Shown here: positions 49,078 to 58,043 of the stretch, one piece after another | Layout of the letters: the number at the start of each line of letters is the position of its first letter | How positions within the stretch are numbered: position 1 is the stretch's first letter | Assembly: GCF_018614915.1 (NCBI RefSeq) | Contig: NZ_JAGGNU010000017.1 | Span: forward strand, 186,001-250,000 | Source of the DNA: Variovorax paradoxus | GTDB taxonomy: Bacteria; Pseudomonadota; Gammaproteobacteria; Burkholderiales; Burkholderiaceae_C | Length of the DNA stretch: 64,000 bases | Direction: 5' to 3' | The notes under the pieces: model-generated | The model's input: only the letters and a program-made list of their open reading frames with translations | What the model was told of the DNA's origin: nothing | Database searches by the model: none | Program-made: the position numbers and the translations under genes

Positions 49078-50423
49078 GGCGCCGTGTCGTCGTCGGGTGC
49101 AGGCAGCAGCGCCTGCGATTCAGCCTCCGGCAACGCCTCCACCTTGCGCAGCGCCAGGCGCATCTGCTTGGCGCGCGTGTCCGCCTTGTCGAGCGTGTCG
49201 GAGGCCTTGGCCACCTGCTCCTTGATGCGCGCGACCCATTCGCCATAGCGTTCGAACTCGGTCTTGACCGCGCCGAGCACCTTCCACACTTCGGAGGCCT
49301 GCTGCTCCAGCGCCAGCGTGCGAAAACCCATGTGCAAGCTATTGAGCATGGCCAGCAGCGTGGTCGGTCCCGCCAGCGTCACGCGGTGCTGGCGCTGGAT
49401 CGCATCCATCAATCCGGGGCGGCGCAGCACCTCGGCATACAGGCTTTCCACCGGCAGGAACAGGATCGCGAAGTCGGTGGTGTGCGGCGCGGCCAGGTAG
49501 TTCTCGGCGATCGATCGCGCCTCGCTGCGGATGCGTGCCTCGAGCGCCTTGGCCGCGAGTTCGGCGGCGCCGGGGTCGGCGCGCTCGTGGGCGTCGAGCA
49601 GCCGCTCGTAGTCGTCGCGCGGGAACTTGGCATCGATAGGCAGCCAGACCGGCGCGCCATCGCCGCCACGGCCCGGAAAGCGGATCGCGAAGTCGACGCG
49701 CTGCCCGCTGCGCGGCTTGGTCTCGACCTGCTTCGCATACTGGTCGGGCGTGAGCACCTGCTCGAGCAGCGCCTCGAGCTGCACCTCGCCGAACACGCCG
49801 CGCGTCTTCACATTGGTCAGCACCCGTTGCAGGCTGCCGACGCCGACGGCGAGCGTCTGCATCTCGCCCAGGCCCTTGTGCACCTGCTCGAGCCGGTCCG
49901 CCACCTGCTTGAAGCTCTCGCCCAGGCGCGCCTCGAGCGTGCTCTGCAGCTTCTCGTCTACCGTCTTGCGCATCTCGTCGAGCTTGGCGGTGTTGCTTTG
50001 CTGGAGCTGCGCGAGCTGGGTCTCCATGGTGGCCCGGACTTCGGCGAGCCGCCGCGCATTCGATTCGGACAAGCCCTGCAGCTGCGTGTTGAGCGTGTCG
50101 GCCAAGCTCTTCTGAAGCAGAGACAGCTGCTGCGCAAAAGCGTCGATCTGCGCGTTCTGCGTTCGCGTGGCCTCGGCGCTCTGATGCACCAGCGCCTGCT
50201 GGAAGCTCGCAAAGGCCTGGGCGGTTTCCTGTCGCGCGCCGCGCGAGGATTCGCCGATTTCGTGGCGCAGTTCGCGCTCGATGCGCTCGTTGGCGGCGCC
50301 CAACGTGGCGATCAGCCCGCTGTGGTCGGCTGCCGGCGGCTTACGCAGCAGCAGCCAGAGCAAGAGGACGATGATCAGGGCCGAGAGGGCCGGAAGGATC
50401 CAGGGTTCCGAAAAAAACATCAC
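49074..50423 (-). CDS. rmuC: DNA recombination protein RmuC
   Basis: A 449-aa protein. An N-terminal membrane helix (ILPALSALIIVLLLWLLL) is followed by a long coiled coil (residues 40-180). The RmuC nuclease-like domain contains NVKTRGVFGEVQLEALLEQV, then RVDFAIRFPG, then VWLPIDAKFPRDDYERLLDA with Asp/Lys residues, and FAILFLPVESLYAEVL. It limits DNA inversions and may process recombination intermediates. It lies between a hydroxyacid dehydrogenase and the MFS gene on the same strand. Confidence 0.9.
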   Translation of the reverse strand: MMFFSEPWILPALSALIIVLLLWLLLRKPPAADHSGLIATLGAANERIERELRHEIGESSRGARQETAQAFASFQQALVHQSAEATRTQNAQIDAFAQQLSLLQKSLADTLNTQLQGLSESNARRLAEVRATMETQLAQLQQSNTAKLDEMRKTVDEKLQSTLEARLGESFKQVADRLEQVHKGLGEMQTLAVGVGSLQRVLTNVKTRGVFGEVQLEALLEQVLTPDQYAKQVETKPRSGQRVDFAIRFPGRGGDGAPVWLPIDAKFPRDDYERLLDAHERADPGAAELAAKALEARIRSEARSIAENYLAAPHTTDFAILFLPVESLYAEVLRRPGLMDAIQRQHRVTLAGPTTLLAMLNSLHMGFRTLALEQQASEVWKVLGAVKTEFERYGEWVARIKEQVAKASDTLDKADTRAKQMRLALRKVEALPEAESQALLPAPDDDTAP

Positions 50424-50426
50424 CGG

Positions 50427-51413
50427 CTACTTGCTCCCCAGCACCGCTGGGTTGAGCGGCGTCACCGGCTTGCCGTGGACCAGGAAGCCGATCAGGTTGT
50501 CGGCCGCGAGCTCCGCCATCGCGCGGCGCGTCGGCACGGTGGCGCTCGCGATGTGGGGCGTGAGGACCACGTTCGGCACGGTCAGCAGATCCGGGTGCAC
50601 CTTCGGCTCGCCCTCGAACACGTCGAGCCCCGCCGCGGCGATGCGCTTGTCGCGCAAGGCGGCGGCGAGCGCCGCATCGTCGACGATGCCGCCGCGTGCG
50701 ATGTTCACCAGGGTGGCGGTCGGCTTCATCAGCGCGAGCTCGGCGGCGCCGATCGTGTGGTGCGAGGCCGGCGTGTAGGGCACCACGAGCACGACGTGGT
50801 CGGCGGTCTTCAACAGCTCTTCCTTGCTCACGTAGCTGGCCTTGCATTCGGCTTCGAGCTTCGCATCGAGCTTCGAGCGGTTGTGATAGATCACCTTCAT
50901 GCCGAAGCCGTGCGCACCGCGCCGGGCGATGCCCTGCCCGATGCGCCCCATGCCGATGATGCCGAGCGTGGCGCCGTGGATGTCGGAGCCGGCGAACATG
51001 TCGTAGCTCCACTTCTCCCACTTGCCCGCGCGCAGGAAATGCTCGCTTTCGGTGATGCGGCGCGCGGTGGCCATCAGGAGCGCGAAGCCGAAGTCGGCAG
51101 TGGTTTCGGTCAGCACGTCGGGCGCGTTGGTGGCGAGCACGCCGCGCGCCGTCATCGCGTCGATGTCGAAGTTGTTGTAGCCCACCGCCATGTTGGCGCA
51201 GATCTTCAGATCGGGACAAGCGGCGAGCAGCTCGGCATCGATGCGCTCGCTGCCGGTGGTGAAGGCGCCCTGCTTGCCTTTGAGCTTTTCGGCGAGCTGC
51301 GCCTTGCTCCAGCTCTGGTCGCCCTGGTTGGACTCGAGTTCGAAATGTTCTTCGAGGCGGGCGATGGTCTCGGGAAAGATCGCACGGGCGACGAGGATTT
51401 TGGGTTTGCTCAT
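50427..51413 (-). CDS. 2-hydroxyacid dehydrogenase (glyoxylate/hydroxypyruvate reductase-like)
   Basis: A 328-aa D-2-hydroxyacid dehydrogenase. NAD-binding GIIGMGRIGQGIARR (GxGxxG), the substrate Arg in VNIARGGIVDDAAL, the Glu in AGLDVFEGEP and the His in TPHIASATVPTR are all visible. This is the GhrB/TkrA type. It reduces glyoxylate, hydroxypyruvate or 2-ketogluconate. ATG 51413 (MSKPKILVARAIFPETI) is the natural start. It follows the NhaD-type gene by 2 bases. Confidence 0.88.
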   Translation of the reverse strand: MSKPKILVARAIFPETIARLEEHFELESNQGDQSWSKAQLAEKLKGKQGAFTTGSERIDAELLAACPDLKICANMAVGYNNFDIDAMTARGVLATNAPDVLTETTADFGFALLMATARRITESEHFLRAGKWEKWSYDMFAGSDIHGATLGIIGMGRIGQGIARRGAHGFGMKVIYHNRSKLDAKLEAECKASYVSKEELLKTADHVVLVVPYTPASHHTIGAAELALMKPTATLVNIARGGIVDDAALAAALRDKRIAAAGLDVFEGEPKVHPDLLTVPNVVLTPHIASATVPTRRAMAELAADNLIGFLVHGKPVTPLNPAVLGSK

Positions 51414-51415
51414 GA

Positions 51416-52843
51416 TCAACGGAAGAAGATGAAGGTGGAGAGGATGAACAGCGGCACCAGGATGGCGCCCGACCACAGCATGTAGCCGAAGAAGCTCGGC
51501 ATGGGCACGCCGCGGCTTTCAGCGATGGCCTTGACCATCAGGTTGGGGGCGTTGCCGATGTAGGTGTTCGCGCCCATGAACACGGCACCAGCCGAGATGG
51601 CGGCCAGCGTCGTGGCGTAGGTGGTCATCAGCGCCTGGGCATCGCCGCCCGCGGTGTTGAAGAACACCAGGTAGGTCGGCGCATTGTCCAGGAAGGAGCT
51701 CAGGATGCCGGTGGCCCAGAAGTACATCGCCGCATCGGGCTGGCCGTCGGGCCGGGTCACGGCGGAGACGACCGCGCCGAAGGGCCCGTTCACGCCGGCC
51801 TTGAGCATCGCGATCACGGGGATGATGGTCAGGAAGATGCCGGCAAAGAGCTTGGCCACTTCGGCCATCGGCGCCCAGCCGAACACGTTGTCGGCATGCA
51901 CCTGGGGCGCCGTGATCTTCAGCGAGAGCAGCGTGATGGCGATCAGGCCGACATCGCGGACGATGCCCGGAAGGCCCACTGCGGTGCCGAGGATGTCGAA
52001 GCCGATCGGCGATTTCCAGACGCCGCTCAGCAGCACGAAGAAGACGATGCCGGCCAGGAGCCAGAAGTTGACGGCGCCATCGAAGCCGATGCGGGAGGTG
52101 TCCGGCGTCGGATCGACGGGCAGCACGCCTTCCTTGCGGTAGTACCAGCGATCGATCGCGTAGAACAGCGCCAGCAGGATGCCAACGACGAACAGCGTAT
52201 CGGGCAGGATGTTCCGTGCGGTCCAGAAGAATTCCACACCCTTCAGGAAGCCGAGGAACAGCGGCGGATCGCCCAGCGGGGTGAGCGAGCCCCCCACGTT
52301 CGACACGATGAAGATGAAGAACACGACCACGTGCGCCCGGTGCTCCCGGTTGTCGTTGGCGCGGATCAGGGGCCGGATCAGCAACATGGATGCACCGGTC
52401 GTGCCCATGAGGCTCGCGAGCACCGCGCCGATCGCGAGGATCGCCGTGTTCAGCCCCGGCGCTCCGTGCAGGTTGCCGCGGATGTGGATGCCCCCCGCCA
52501 CGACGAACAACGCAGTGAGCAGGATGATGAAGGGGATGTATTCGGCGACCAGCGCATGCACCAGTTGCGCCCCGGCCACCGAGACGCCGTAGATCGCCGC
52601 GAAAGGCACCAGAAAGGCCAGCGCCCAGGCCGCTGACAGCTTGCCGTAGTGGTGATGCCAGAGCGACGGCGCCAGGAGCGGCATCAGCGCGATCGACAGC
52701 AGGATGCCCGCGAAGGGCAAACCCCACAACGGCGACAGCGTGCTGCCGTCGAAATCGGCAGCGGAGGCAATACCGGGGATCAGGGCGGGCAGTGCAACTG
52801 CCAGTGTGCGAAAGAACTTCGTGGACAAGAGGTCGACTGTCAT
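51416..52843 (-). CDS. NhaD/CitMHS-type sodium:proton antiporter or anion transporter
   Basis: A 475-aa membrane protein. A cleavable-looking N-terminus ([17 protein letters not shown]) precedes about 12 helices. The first half has [18 protein letters not shown] and [19 protein letters not shown]. The second half has [20 protein letters not shown] and [20 protein letters not shown]. These twin SNxxG and D-N-A-P motifs belong to the ion transporter superfamily. In Burkholderiales such proteins are annotated as NhaD-type antiporters. ATG 52843 overlaps pncB (ATGA). Confidence 0.82.
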   Translation of the reverse strand: MTVDLLSTKFFRTLAVALPALIPGIASAADFDGSTLSPLWGLPFAGILLSIALMPLLAPSLWHHHYGKLSAAWALAFLVPFAAIYGVSVAGAQLVHALVAEYIPFIILLTALFVVAGGIHIRGNLHGAPGLNTAILAIGAVLASLMGTTGASMLLIRPLIRANDNREHRAHVVVFFIFIVSNVGGSLTPLGDPPLFLGFLKGVEFFWTARNILPDTLFVVGILLALFYAIDRWYYRKEGVLPVDPTPDTSRIGFDGAVNFWLLAGIVFFVLLSGVWKSPIGFDILGTAVGLPGIVRDVGLIAITLLSLKITAPQVHADNVFGWAPMAEVAKLFAGIFLTIIPVIAMLKAGVNGPFGAVVSAVTRPDGQPDAAMYFWATGILSSFLDNAPTYLVFFNTAGGDAQALMTTYATTLAAISAGAVFMGANTYIGNAPNLMVKAIAESRGVPMPSFFGYMLWSGAILVPLFILSTFIFFR

Positions 52844-54051
52844 GCGGCGGGTTGGGCAATTTCGAACACCTGCCGCAGATAGGCCAGATACCTCTCGTCG
52901 TCGCACATGTTCTTGGAGGGCGTGTCTGACAGCTTGGCGACCGGCTGATCGTTGCAGCGGACCATCTTGATGACGATCTGCAGCGGCTCGTAGCCGAGGT
53001 CGTTGGTGAGGTTGGTGCCGATGCCGAAGGCGAGTTGGCAGCGGCCGCGGAACTGCTGGTAGAGCTCGACGGTCCGCGGCACCGTCAAGCTGTCGCTGAA
53101 GATCAGGGTCTTGGTGCGCGGGTCGACGCGGTTGGCGGCGTAGTGGGCCAGCATGCGCTCGCCCCACTGGAAGGGGTCGCCGCTGTCGTGGCGCGCGCCG
53201 TCGAACAGCTTGCAGAAGTACAGGTCGAAGTCGCGCAGGAAGGCGCTCATGCCGTAGACGTCCGACAGCGCAATGCCCAGGTCGCCGCGGTACTCGCGCG
53301 CCCACGATTCGAAGCCGAAGACCTGGCTGTCGCGCAGCCGCGGACCGAGCGCCTGGCATGCCTGGAGGTATTCGTGCGCCATGGTGCCCAGCGGGATCAG
53401 GCCGAGCTTCATCGCGTACAGCACGTTGCTGGTGCCGGCGAGCTGCGGCAGCTTGCCGGCCCGCGGGGGCGGCGAGCTGACGGCGCCGAGCTTGGCAGCG
53501 AGCGTACGCAGCACTTCCTCATGCCAGTCCTTGGAAAAGCGCCGGCGCGTGCCGTAGTCGGCGATCTTGAGATCGTCGAGCCCTTCGCCCTGCAAATGTG
53601 CCATCTTGGCCTCGAGGCGCCTGCGCCCTTCGGCGATGTCCGGCAACGGCCGCGTGTTGCGGAAGTAGACCTCGTTGACGATCGCCAGCACGGGTATCTC
53701 GAACAGGATGGTGTGCAGCCAAGGCCCTTCGATGCGGATGTCGAGCTCGCCCGACGCCTGCGGAATGATCTTGATGTACTTCTCATTGAGCCGGAACAGG
53801 CCGAGAAAATCGACGAAATCGCTCTTGATAAAGCGCATGGAGCGCAGGTAGCTCAGTTCGGGATCCCTGAACTGGATCGAGCAGAGGTGGCGTACCTCCT
53901 CGCGGATCTGCGCCGCGAACTGCGCCAGGTCGATGCCGGGGTTGCGGCACTTGAAACGGTATTCGACGCGGGCGCCCGGAAAGTAATGCAGCACGACCTG
54001 CATCATCGTGAACTTGTAGAGATCGGTGTCGAGCAGGCTTTGAATGATCAT
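52840..54051 (-). CDS. pncB: Nicotinate phosphoribosyltransferase
   Basis: A 403-aa enzyme making nicotinate mononucleotide in NAD salvage. The N-terminus [20 protein letters not shown] is typical. [20 protein letters not shown] contains the active-site loop and the His in [10 protein letters not shown] that is phosphorylated in the ATP-coupled step. [20 protein letters not shown] and [15 protein letters not shown] form the phosphoribosyl site. It is upstream of and coupled to the NhaD-type gene. Confidence 0.95.
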   Translation of the reverse strand: MIIQSLLDTDLYKFTMMQVVLHYFPGARVEYRFKCRNPGIDLAQFAAQIREEVRHLCSIQFRDPELSYLRSMRFIKSDFVDFLGLFRLNEKYIKIIPQASGELDIRIEGPWLHTILFEIPVLAIVNEVYFRNTRPLPDIAEGRRRLEAKMAHLQGEGLDDLKIADYGTRRRFSKDWHEEVLRTLAAKLGAVSSPPPRAGKLPQLAGTSNVLYAMKLGLIPLGTMAHEYLQACQALGPRLRDSQVFGFESWAREYRGDLGIALSDVYGMSAFLRDFDLYFCKLFDGARHDSGDPFQWGERMLAHYAANRVDPRTKTLIFSDSLTVPRTVELYQQFRGRCQLAFGIGTNLTNDLGYEPLQIVIKMVRCNDQPVAKLSDTPSKNMCDDERYLAYLRQVFEIAQPAA

Positions 54052-54239
54052 GATGCGGGCGCGCTGGTGTCCGGGTTCGGCGTGCGGTCGATTATCACGG
54101 GCCGCGTCGGCATGTGCCTACGCCTCCTTCCCCGGGCGTCCTACTGTTGGGTCAGCACCCCCAAGCCAGAGTCTTTTCACGCCCGGCCGCCTGCATTCGG
54201 GCCGGTGACGAAACCCGCTTATCTGAAGGAGATGCGTCA

Positions 54240-54473
54240 ATGAACAAGGACACCATCGAAGGCAACTGGAAGCAGCTCAAGGGCAAGGTCAAGCAGCAGT
54301 GGGGCAAGCTCACCGACGACGACTTCGACGTCATCGCCGGCAAGCGCGACGAGTTGCTGGGGCGTATTCAGGAGCGTCACGGCATCAGCAGGGAAGAGGC
54401 CGAGAAGCAGGTCAAGGAATGGGAAACGAGCGACGGCCGCACCCCCGCTGCGCTTTGGTTCGAGAAGTACTGA
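54240..54473 (+). CDS. CsbD-family stress protein
   Basis: A 77-aa CsbD protein. The family signature begins (M)NKDTIEGNWKQLKGKVKQQW and continues GKLTDDDFDVIAGKRDELLG. It is short, hydrophilic and Lys-rich, preceded by an AAGGAGA ribosome site. Relatives are induced in general stress. It is followed 28 bases later by a secreted Lys-rich protein, probably in one operon. Confidence 0.92.
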   Translation: MNKDTIEGNWKQLKGKVKQQWGKLTDDDFDVIAGKRDELLGRIQERHGISREEAEKQVKEWETSDGRTPAALWFEKY

Positions 54474-54501
54474 ATTCAGTAACGACAAAGGAGTACATAC
54501 C

Positions 54502-54909
54502 ATGAAGAAACATCTGCTCATGCTCGCAATCGCCTCCACGTGCTTCGTCGCCACCCAGGCCGGCGCGATGACCCAGGACGAGCACAAGGTCGCCAAGGAA
54601 AAGATCGAGGCCGACTACAAGACCGACAAGGCCAAGTGCGACGCCATGAAGGACAACGCCAAGGATGTCTGCCAGAAGGAAGCCAAGGGCAAGGAGAACG
54701 TCGCCAAGGCCGAACTCGAGCAGCAATACAAGCCGAGCGACAGCAACTCCCGCAAGGTCGCCGAAGAGAAGGTGAAGGCCACCTACGACGTCGCGAAGGA
54801 AAAGTGCGACGACCTGAAGGGTGACGCCAAGAACGCGTGCGAGAAGGAAGCCAAGGCTGAAGAGGCCAAGGGCAAGGCCGACATCAAGGCCATGACAGCG
54901 AAGAAGTGA
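54502..54909 (+). CDS. Periplasmic Lys/Ala/Cys-rich stress-type protein (135 aa)
   Basis: The signal peptide MKKHLLMLAIASTCFVATQA precedes a helical, Lys/Glu/Ala-rich mature part. Two similar segments each contain paired cysteines (KCDAMKDNAKDVCQKEA and KCDDLKGDAKNACEKEA), so the protein is an internal duplication likely stabilised by disulfides. Such proteins are common beside csbD in beta-proteobacteria. Function is unknown. Confidence 0.75.
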   Translation: MKKHLLMLAIASTCFVATQAGAMTQDEHKVAKEKIEADYKTDKAKCDAMKDNAKDVCQKEAKGKENVAKAELEQQYKPSDSNSRKVAEEKVKATYDVAKEKCDDLKGDAKNACEKEAKAEEAKGKADIKAMTAKK

Positions 54910-54932
54910 CCGGCCCTGGCCGGAAATGACAG

Positions 54933-54955
54933 CGGCGCCTTCGGGCGCCGTTTTT
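54933..54955 (+). terminator. Intrinsic terminator after the csbD pair
   Basis: CGGCGCC-TTCG-GGCGCCG has a 7-bp stem, a UUCG tetraloop and five T. The T-run touches the stop codon of the convergent thioesterase gene. The reverse strand lacks a U-run, so it acts mainly on the plus strand. Confidence 0.85.
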
Positions 54956-55404
54956 CATGGGCTTTCGGGGACGCGAAGCTCGTCGACGACAGCTTTCAAT
55001 GCGGGCGGCAGCGCAACCGGGCGCCGGGTGCGCCGGTCGACATACACGTGGACGAAGTGGCCCTGCGCCGCCGCCGTCTCGGCGCCCTCGGCAAACAGCC
55101 CGATCTCGTAGCGCACGCTGGAGCTGCCCGCATGCGCCACCCGAACGCCCGCCTCCACGGTCTGCGGGAACGCGAGCGGCGCGAAGTAGTTGCACTGCGT
55201 TTCGACCACGAAGCCGATGGTGTCGCCCCGATGGATGTCGAGCGCGCCGCGCTCGATCAGAAGTGCATTGACGGCGGTGTCGAACCAGCCGTAGTAGACG
55301 ACATTGTTGACATGGCCGTACATGTCGTTGTCGGCCCAGCGGGTAGGGATACTGCGAAACGCACGGTAGCTGCGTCGGTTTTCGGGCGTGGGTCTTGCGC
55401 TCAT
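54955..55404 (-). CDS. Acyl-CoA thioesterase, 4HBT hotdog family
   Basis: A 149-aa hotdog enzyme. The active-site region is [20 protein letters not shown], with Asp in the TRWxDxDxxGHVNN motif. ATG 55404 is chosen because the upstream ATG adds only a basic tail. It probably hydrolyses short or aromatic acyl-CoA. Its promoter region is shared with phaP and contains a 20-base palindrome. Confidence 0.88.
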   Translation of the reverse strand: MSARPTPENRRSYRAFRSIPTRWADNDMYGHVNNVVYYGWFDTAVNALLIERGALDIHRGDTIGFVVETQCNYFAPLAFPQTVEAGVRVAHAGSSSVRYEIGLFAEGAETAAAQGHFVHVYVDRRTRRPVALPPALKAVVDELRVPESP

Positions 55405-55479
55405 GGCGCGGCATTCTGCAGCACGAACCCGCCTGGGCAAAACGCACGCATCGGAACATTGTCGGCGGCGCCTCTCCCT

Positions 55480-55499
55480 TTTAGAAAGTACGTTCTAAA
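55480..55499. promoter_or_regulatory. Palindromic operator-like element between thioesterase and phasin genes
   Basis: TTTAGAA-AGTACG-TTCTAAA has 7-bp arms and a 6-bp centre, a size common for TetR-family sites. It lies 75 bases upstream of the thioesterase start and 25 bases upstream of the phasin -35 box. The regulator is unknown. Confidence 0.55.
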
Positions 55500-55524
55500 T
55501 TGCTGCAGAGCAACAAAAAATCAC

Positions 55525-55552
55525 TTGATCGAAGCGCCTGACTGCCTATACT
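55525..55552 (+). promoter_or_regulatory. Phasin promoter candidate
   Basis: TTGATC, a 16-base spacer and TATACT match sigma70 boxes well (4/6 and 5/6). The start is near 55559, about 75 bases before ATG 55635, which has a GGAG ribosome site. Confidence 0.65.
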
Positions 55553-55634
55553 TCAGGCCATGCTGCACCGCAACAAAATGATGAGGGGCAGCTCATCCGC
55601 GAACCCACCTCATTGATTCAACTGGAGCATCCAC

Positions 55635-56192
55635 ATGGCACTGACCGCTGACCAACTCATCGCTTCCCACAAGGCCAACCTCGAAACCCTGTTCGGCCTG
55701 ACCACCAAGGCTTTCGAAGGCGTCGAGAAGCTGGTCGAACTGAACGTCACCGCCTCCAAGGCCGCGCTGACGGAAGCCGCCAGCACGACGCAAGCGATCC
55801 TCAGCGTCAAGGACGCGCAAGAGCTGCTCGCCCTGCAAGCCGGCCTGTTCCAACCCCTGGCCGAAAAGACCGCTGCCTACAGCCGTCACCTGTACGACAT
55901 TGCCCAAGGCACCGGCGCCGAGTTCACCAAGGCTTTCGAAGGCAAGGCCGCTGAAGCGCAGCAAGCCTTCGTCGGCCTGGTCGACAGCGCTGCCAAGAAC
56001 GCGCCCGCCGGTTCGGAAACCGCCGTCGCCGTGATGAAGAGCGCCGTGGCTGCCGCCAACAACGCTTTCGAATCGGTCCAGAAGGCCGTCAAGCAAGCCT
56101 CCGACGTTGCCGAAGCCAATTTCCAGGCCGTCTCGACCACGGCCGTGAACGCTGCCAAGAGCACCGCCCAAACCGCTTCCCGCAAGCGCTGA
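55635..56192 (+). CDS. phaP: Phasin (PHB granule-associated protein)
   Basis: A 185-aa phasin with amphipathic helices ([19 protein letters not shown], then [15 protein letters not shown]) and a repetitive Ala/Lys-rich C-terminus. It coats polyhydroxybutyrate granules. It is well separated from neighbours and has its own promoter and terminator. The host should therefore make PHA; phaC is not in the window. Confidence 0.92.
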   Translation: MALTADQLIASHKANLETLFGLTTKAFEGVEKLVELNVTASKAALTEAASTTQAILSVKDAQELLALQAGLFQPLAEKTAAYSRHLYDIAQGTGAEFTKAFEGKAAEAQQAFVGLVDSAAKNAPAGSETAVAVMKSAVAAANNAFESVQKAVKQASDVAEANFQAVSTTAVNAAKSTAQTASRKR

Positions 56193-56225
56193 TTGTCTCC
56201 TTGGGTCCTTCGGGATCCAATTCAG

Positions 56226-56258
56226 AGGCCCCGTTCTCGGACGGGGCCTTTTTTTTTG
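56226..56258 (+). terminator. Intrinsic terminator after phaP
   Basis: AGGCCCCG and CGGGGCCT form an 8-bp stem with an 8-base loop, followed by ten T. It lies 33 bases after the phaP stop. Confidence 0.92.
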
Positions 56259-56297
56259 CGCTCTATGATCGCCGGCAACATTTTTCAGGAGACATCC

Positions 56298-57056
56298 ATG
56301 CAGATCGACAGCAAGGTTTTCATCGTCACCGGCGGCGCTTCGGGCCTCGGCGAAGGCACGGCGCGCATGCTGGCGGCGAACGGCGGCAAGGTGGTCATCG
56401 CCGACATGCAGGCGGACAGGGGCGAAGCGGTGGCCAAGGAAATCGGCGGCGTCTTCGTCAGGTGCGACGTGAGCCAGGAGGCCGACGGGCAAGCCGCGGT
56501 GGCTGCCGCCCAGAAGCTGGGCAAGCTCGTGGGACTGGTCAACTGCGCCGGCATCGCGCCGGCCGAAAAGACCGTCGGCAAGAACGGGCCGCATGCGCTC
56601 GCCGTGTTCAGCAAGACCGTCACGGTCAACCTGATCGGCAGCTTCAACATGATTCGCCTGGCAGCCGACGCCATGAGCAGGAACGAGCCCGAGGCCACAG
56701 GCGAACGCGGGGTGCTGATCTCGACCGCCTCGGTTGCCGCCTACGACGGCCAGATCGGCCAGGCTGCCTACAGCGCCTCCAAGGGCGGCGTGGTCGGCAT
56801 GACGCTGCCGATCGCACGCGACCTCGCGCGCAACGGCATCCGCAACATGACGATCGCGCCCGGCATCTTCGGCACGCCAATGCTGTTCGGCATGCCGCAA
56901 GAAGTGCAGGATGCGCTGGCCGCCAGCGTGCCCTTCCCTTCGCGCCTCGGCACGCCCGAGGACTATGCCAAGCTTGCGAAGCACATCATCGAGAACGACA
57001 TGCTCAACGGCGAGGTGATCCGGCTCGACGGCGCGATCCGGCTGGCGCCGCGCTGA
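56298..57056 (+). CDS. Short-chain dehydrogenase, 3-hydroxyacyl-CoA dehydrogenase type II-like
   Basis: A 252-aa SDR. The TGxxxGxG motif is [16 protein letters not shown], the NxAG element is [12 protein letters not shown], and the catalytic residues are in [20 protein letters not shown] (Ser, then YxxxK in YSASKGG). The sequence resembles HSD17B10-type enzymes that oxidise 2-methyl-3-hydroxybutyryl-CoA and similar. It may act in branched-chain amino-acid breakdown. Its last 53 bases overlap the convergent BrkB gene. Confidence 0.9.
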   Translation: MQIDSKVFIVTGGASGLGEGTARMLAANGGKVVIADMQADRGEAVAKEIGGVFVRCDVSQEADGQAAVAAAQKLGKLVGLVNCAGIAPAEKTVGKNGPHALAVFSKTVTVNLIGSFNMIRLAADAMSRNEPEATGERGVLISTASVAAYDGQIGQAAYSASKGGVVGMTLPIARDLARNGIRNMTIAPGIFGTPMLFGMPQEVQDALAASVPFPSRLGTPEDYAKLAKHIIENDMLNGEVIRLDGAIRLAPR

Positions 57057-57963
57057 CCTTCGAGATCTCGGCCGGCAGCGGCGGCGCGCTGCCGGTGCGC
57101 TCGAGGCGCTCGTACTGCGCGATCACCTGGGCGCCGAAAAGGACCAGCGTGGCGGCGATCTCCAGGCTCAGCAGCACCACGATGGCGGTCGTCAGAGAGC
57201 CATACACCACGCTCACCTGCGACAGCGTCGCGAAGTAAAGCACCAGCACGCGGCGCGTGACCTCCCACAGCAACGCCGCGGTCACCCCGCCGAGCAGAGC
57301 GTGGCGCAGGCGCAGTCGTCCCACGGGCATCACGAGGTACAGGGAGGTAAGCATGAAGATCTCGCCGCCCAGCCCGAGCAGATACAGGAGCGCCCCCGAC
57401 ACGCCCGAGAGCGACCAGCTGCGGCCGAACAGCTCGACGCTCTCCTCCCCGATCACCTGCAGCGCGCCCGCCACCAGCGTGACCAGCAGCAAGCCGATGC
57501 ATAGGCAAAGGATGTAGATGTACGGCATCACTGCCGAAATCAGGAAGTGGCGCGAATGTTCCGCCTTGCGATGGTGAAAGATCACCGCCATCGCGCTCTC
57601 GAGCACGGTGAAGGCGAGAGAGCTGAAGAAGATCATCGTCACCAGTAGCACCGGCCCCATCACATCGCGATGGGCCAGAAAGTTCGACAGCTCGGCGACG
57701 ATCGCCCGCGACTGGCCCGGCAACAGCCACTCCAGGTAACGGCCCACTGAACTCAGCAGTTCCGCCTGGTCGATGAAGTGCGACAGCGCGATCACGCTCA
57801 AAATCAGGATCGGCACGATCGATAGCAGCGCGTAATAAGCGACCGCACCGGCCAGCAGCAGGCCCTGATTGGCCCGGAAGCTTTTGACCGCGTCCCACGC
57901 AAAACGCAACGGATGGCGCAGCAAAGGCGCGGCATGATGGACTGGGTGGCGAATCATGCGCAT
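57004..57963 (-). CDS. YihY/BrkB-family inner-membrane protein
   Basis: A 319-aa protein with six or more transmembrane helices. [20 protein letters not shown] near the start is the YihY/BrkB signature, and [20 protein letters not shown] follows in the second half. Function is not settled in the family; old names such as ribonuclease BN are wrong. The stop lies inside the convergent dehydrogenase gene (53-base overlap). Its start is 80 bases from the divergent dnaG. Confidence 0.9.
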   Translation of the reverse strand: MRMIRHPVHHAAPLLRHPLRFAWDAVKSFRANQGLLLAGAVAYYALLSIVPILILSVIALSHFIDQAELLSSVGRYLEWLLPGQSRAIVAELSNFLAHRDVMGPVLLVTMIFFSSLAFTVLESAMAVIFHHRKAEHSRHFLISAVMPYIYILCLCIGLLLVTLVAGALQVIGEESVELFGRSWSLSGVSGALLYLLGLGGEIFMLTSLYLVMPVGRLRLRHALLGGVTAALLWEVTRRVLVLYFATLSQVSVVYGSLTTAIVVLLSLEIAATLVLFGAQVIAQYERLERTGSAPPLPAEISKVSAAPAGSRRRAGSPRR

Positions 57964-58043
57964 GCGGCTGGGGTTCCAAGTGCCAGTATGCCGCTCGCCA
58001 CGGCGCCGCGACGGCTTGCGTATGATTTGCCGCTCCCCGCCCC

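Noticed and set aside
51416..53359. A 647-codon frame for the NhaD-type transporter
   Set aside because: Codons before ATG 52843 are out of frame with pncB and have no membrane pattern. The ATGA overlap with pncB marks the real start.
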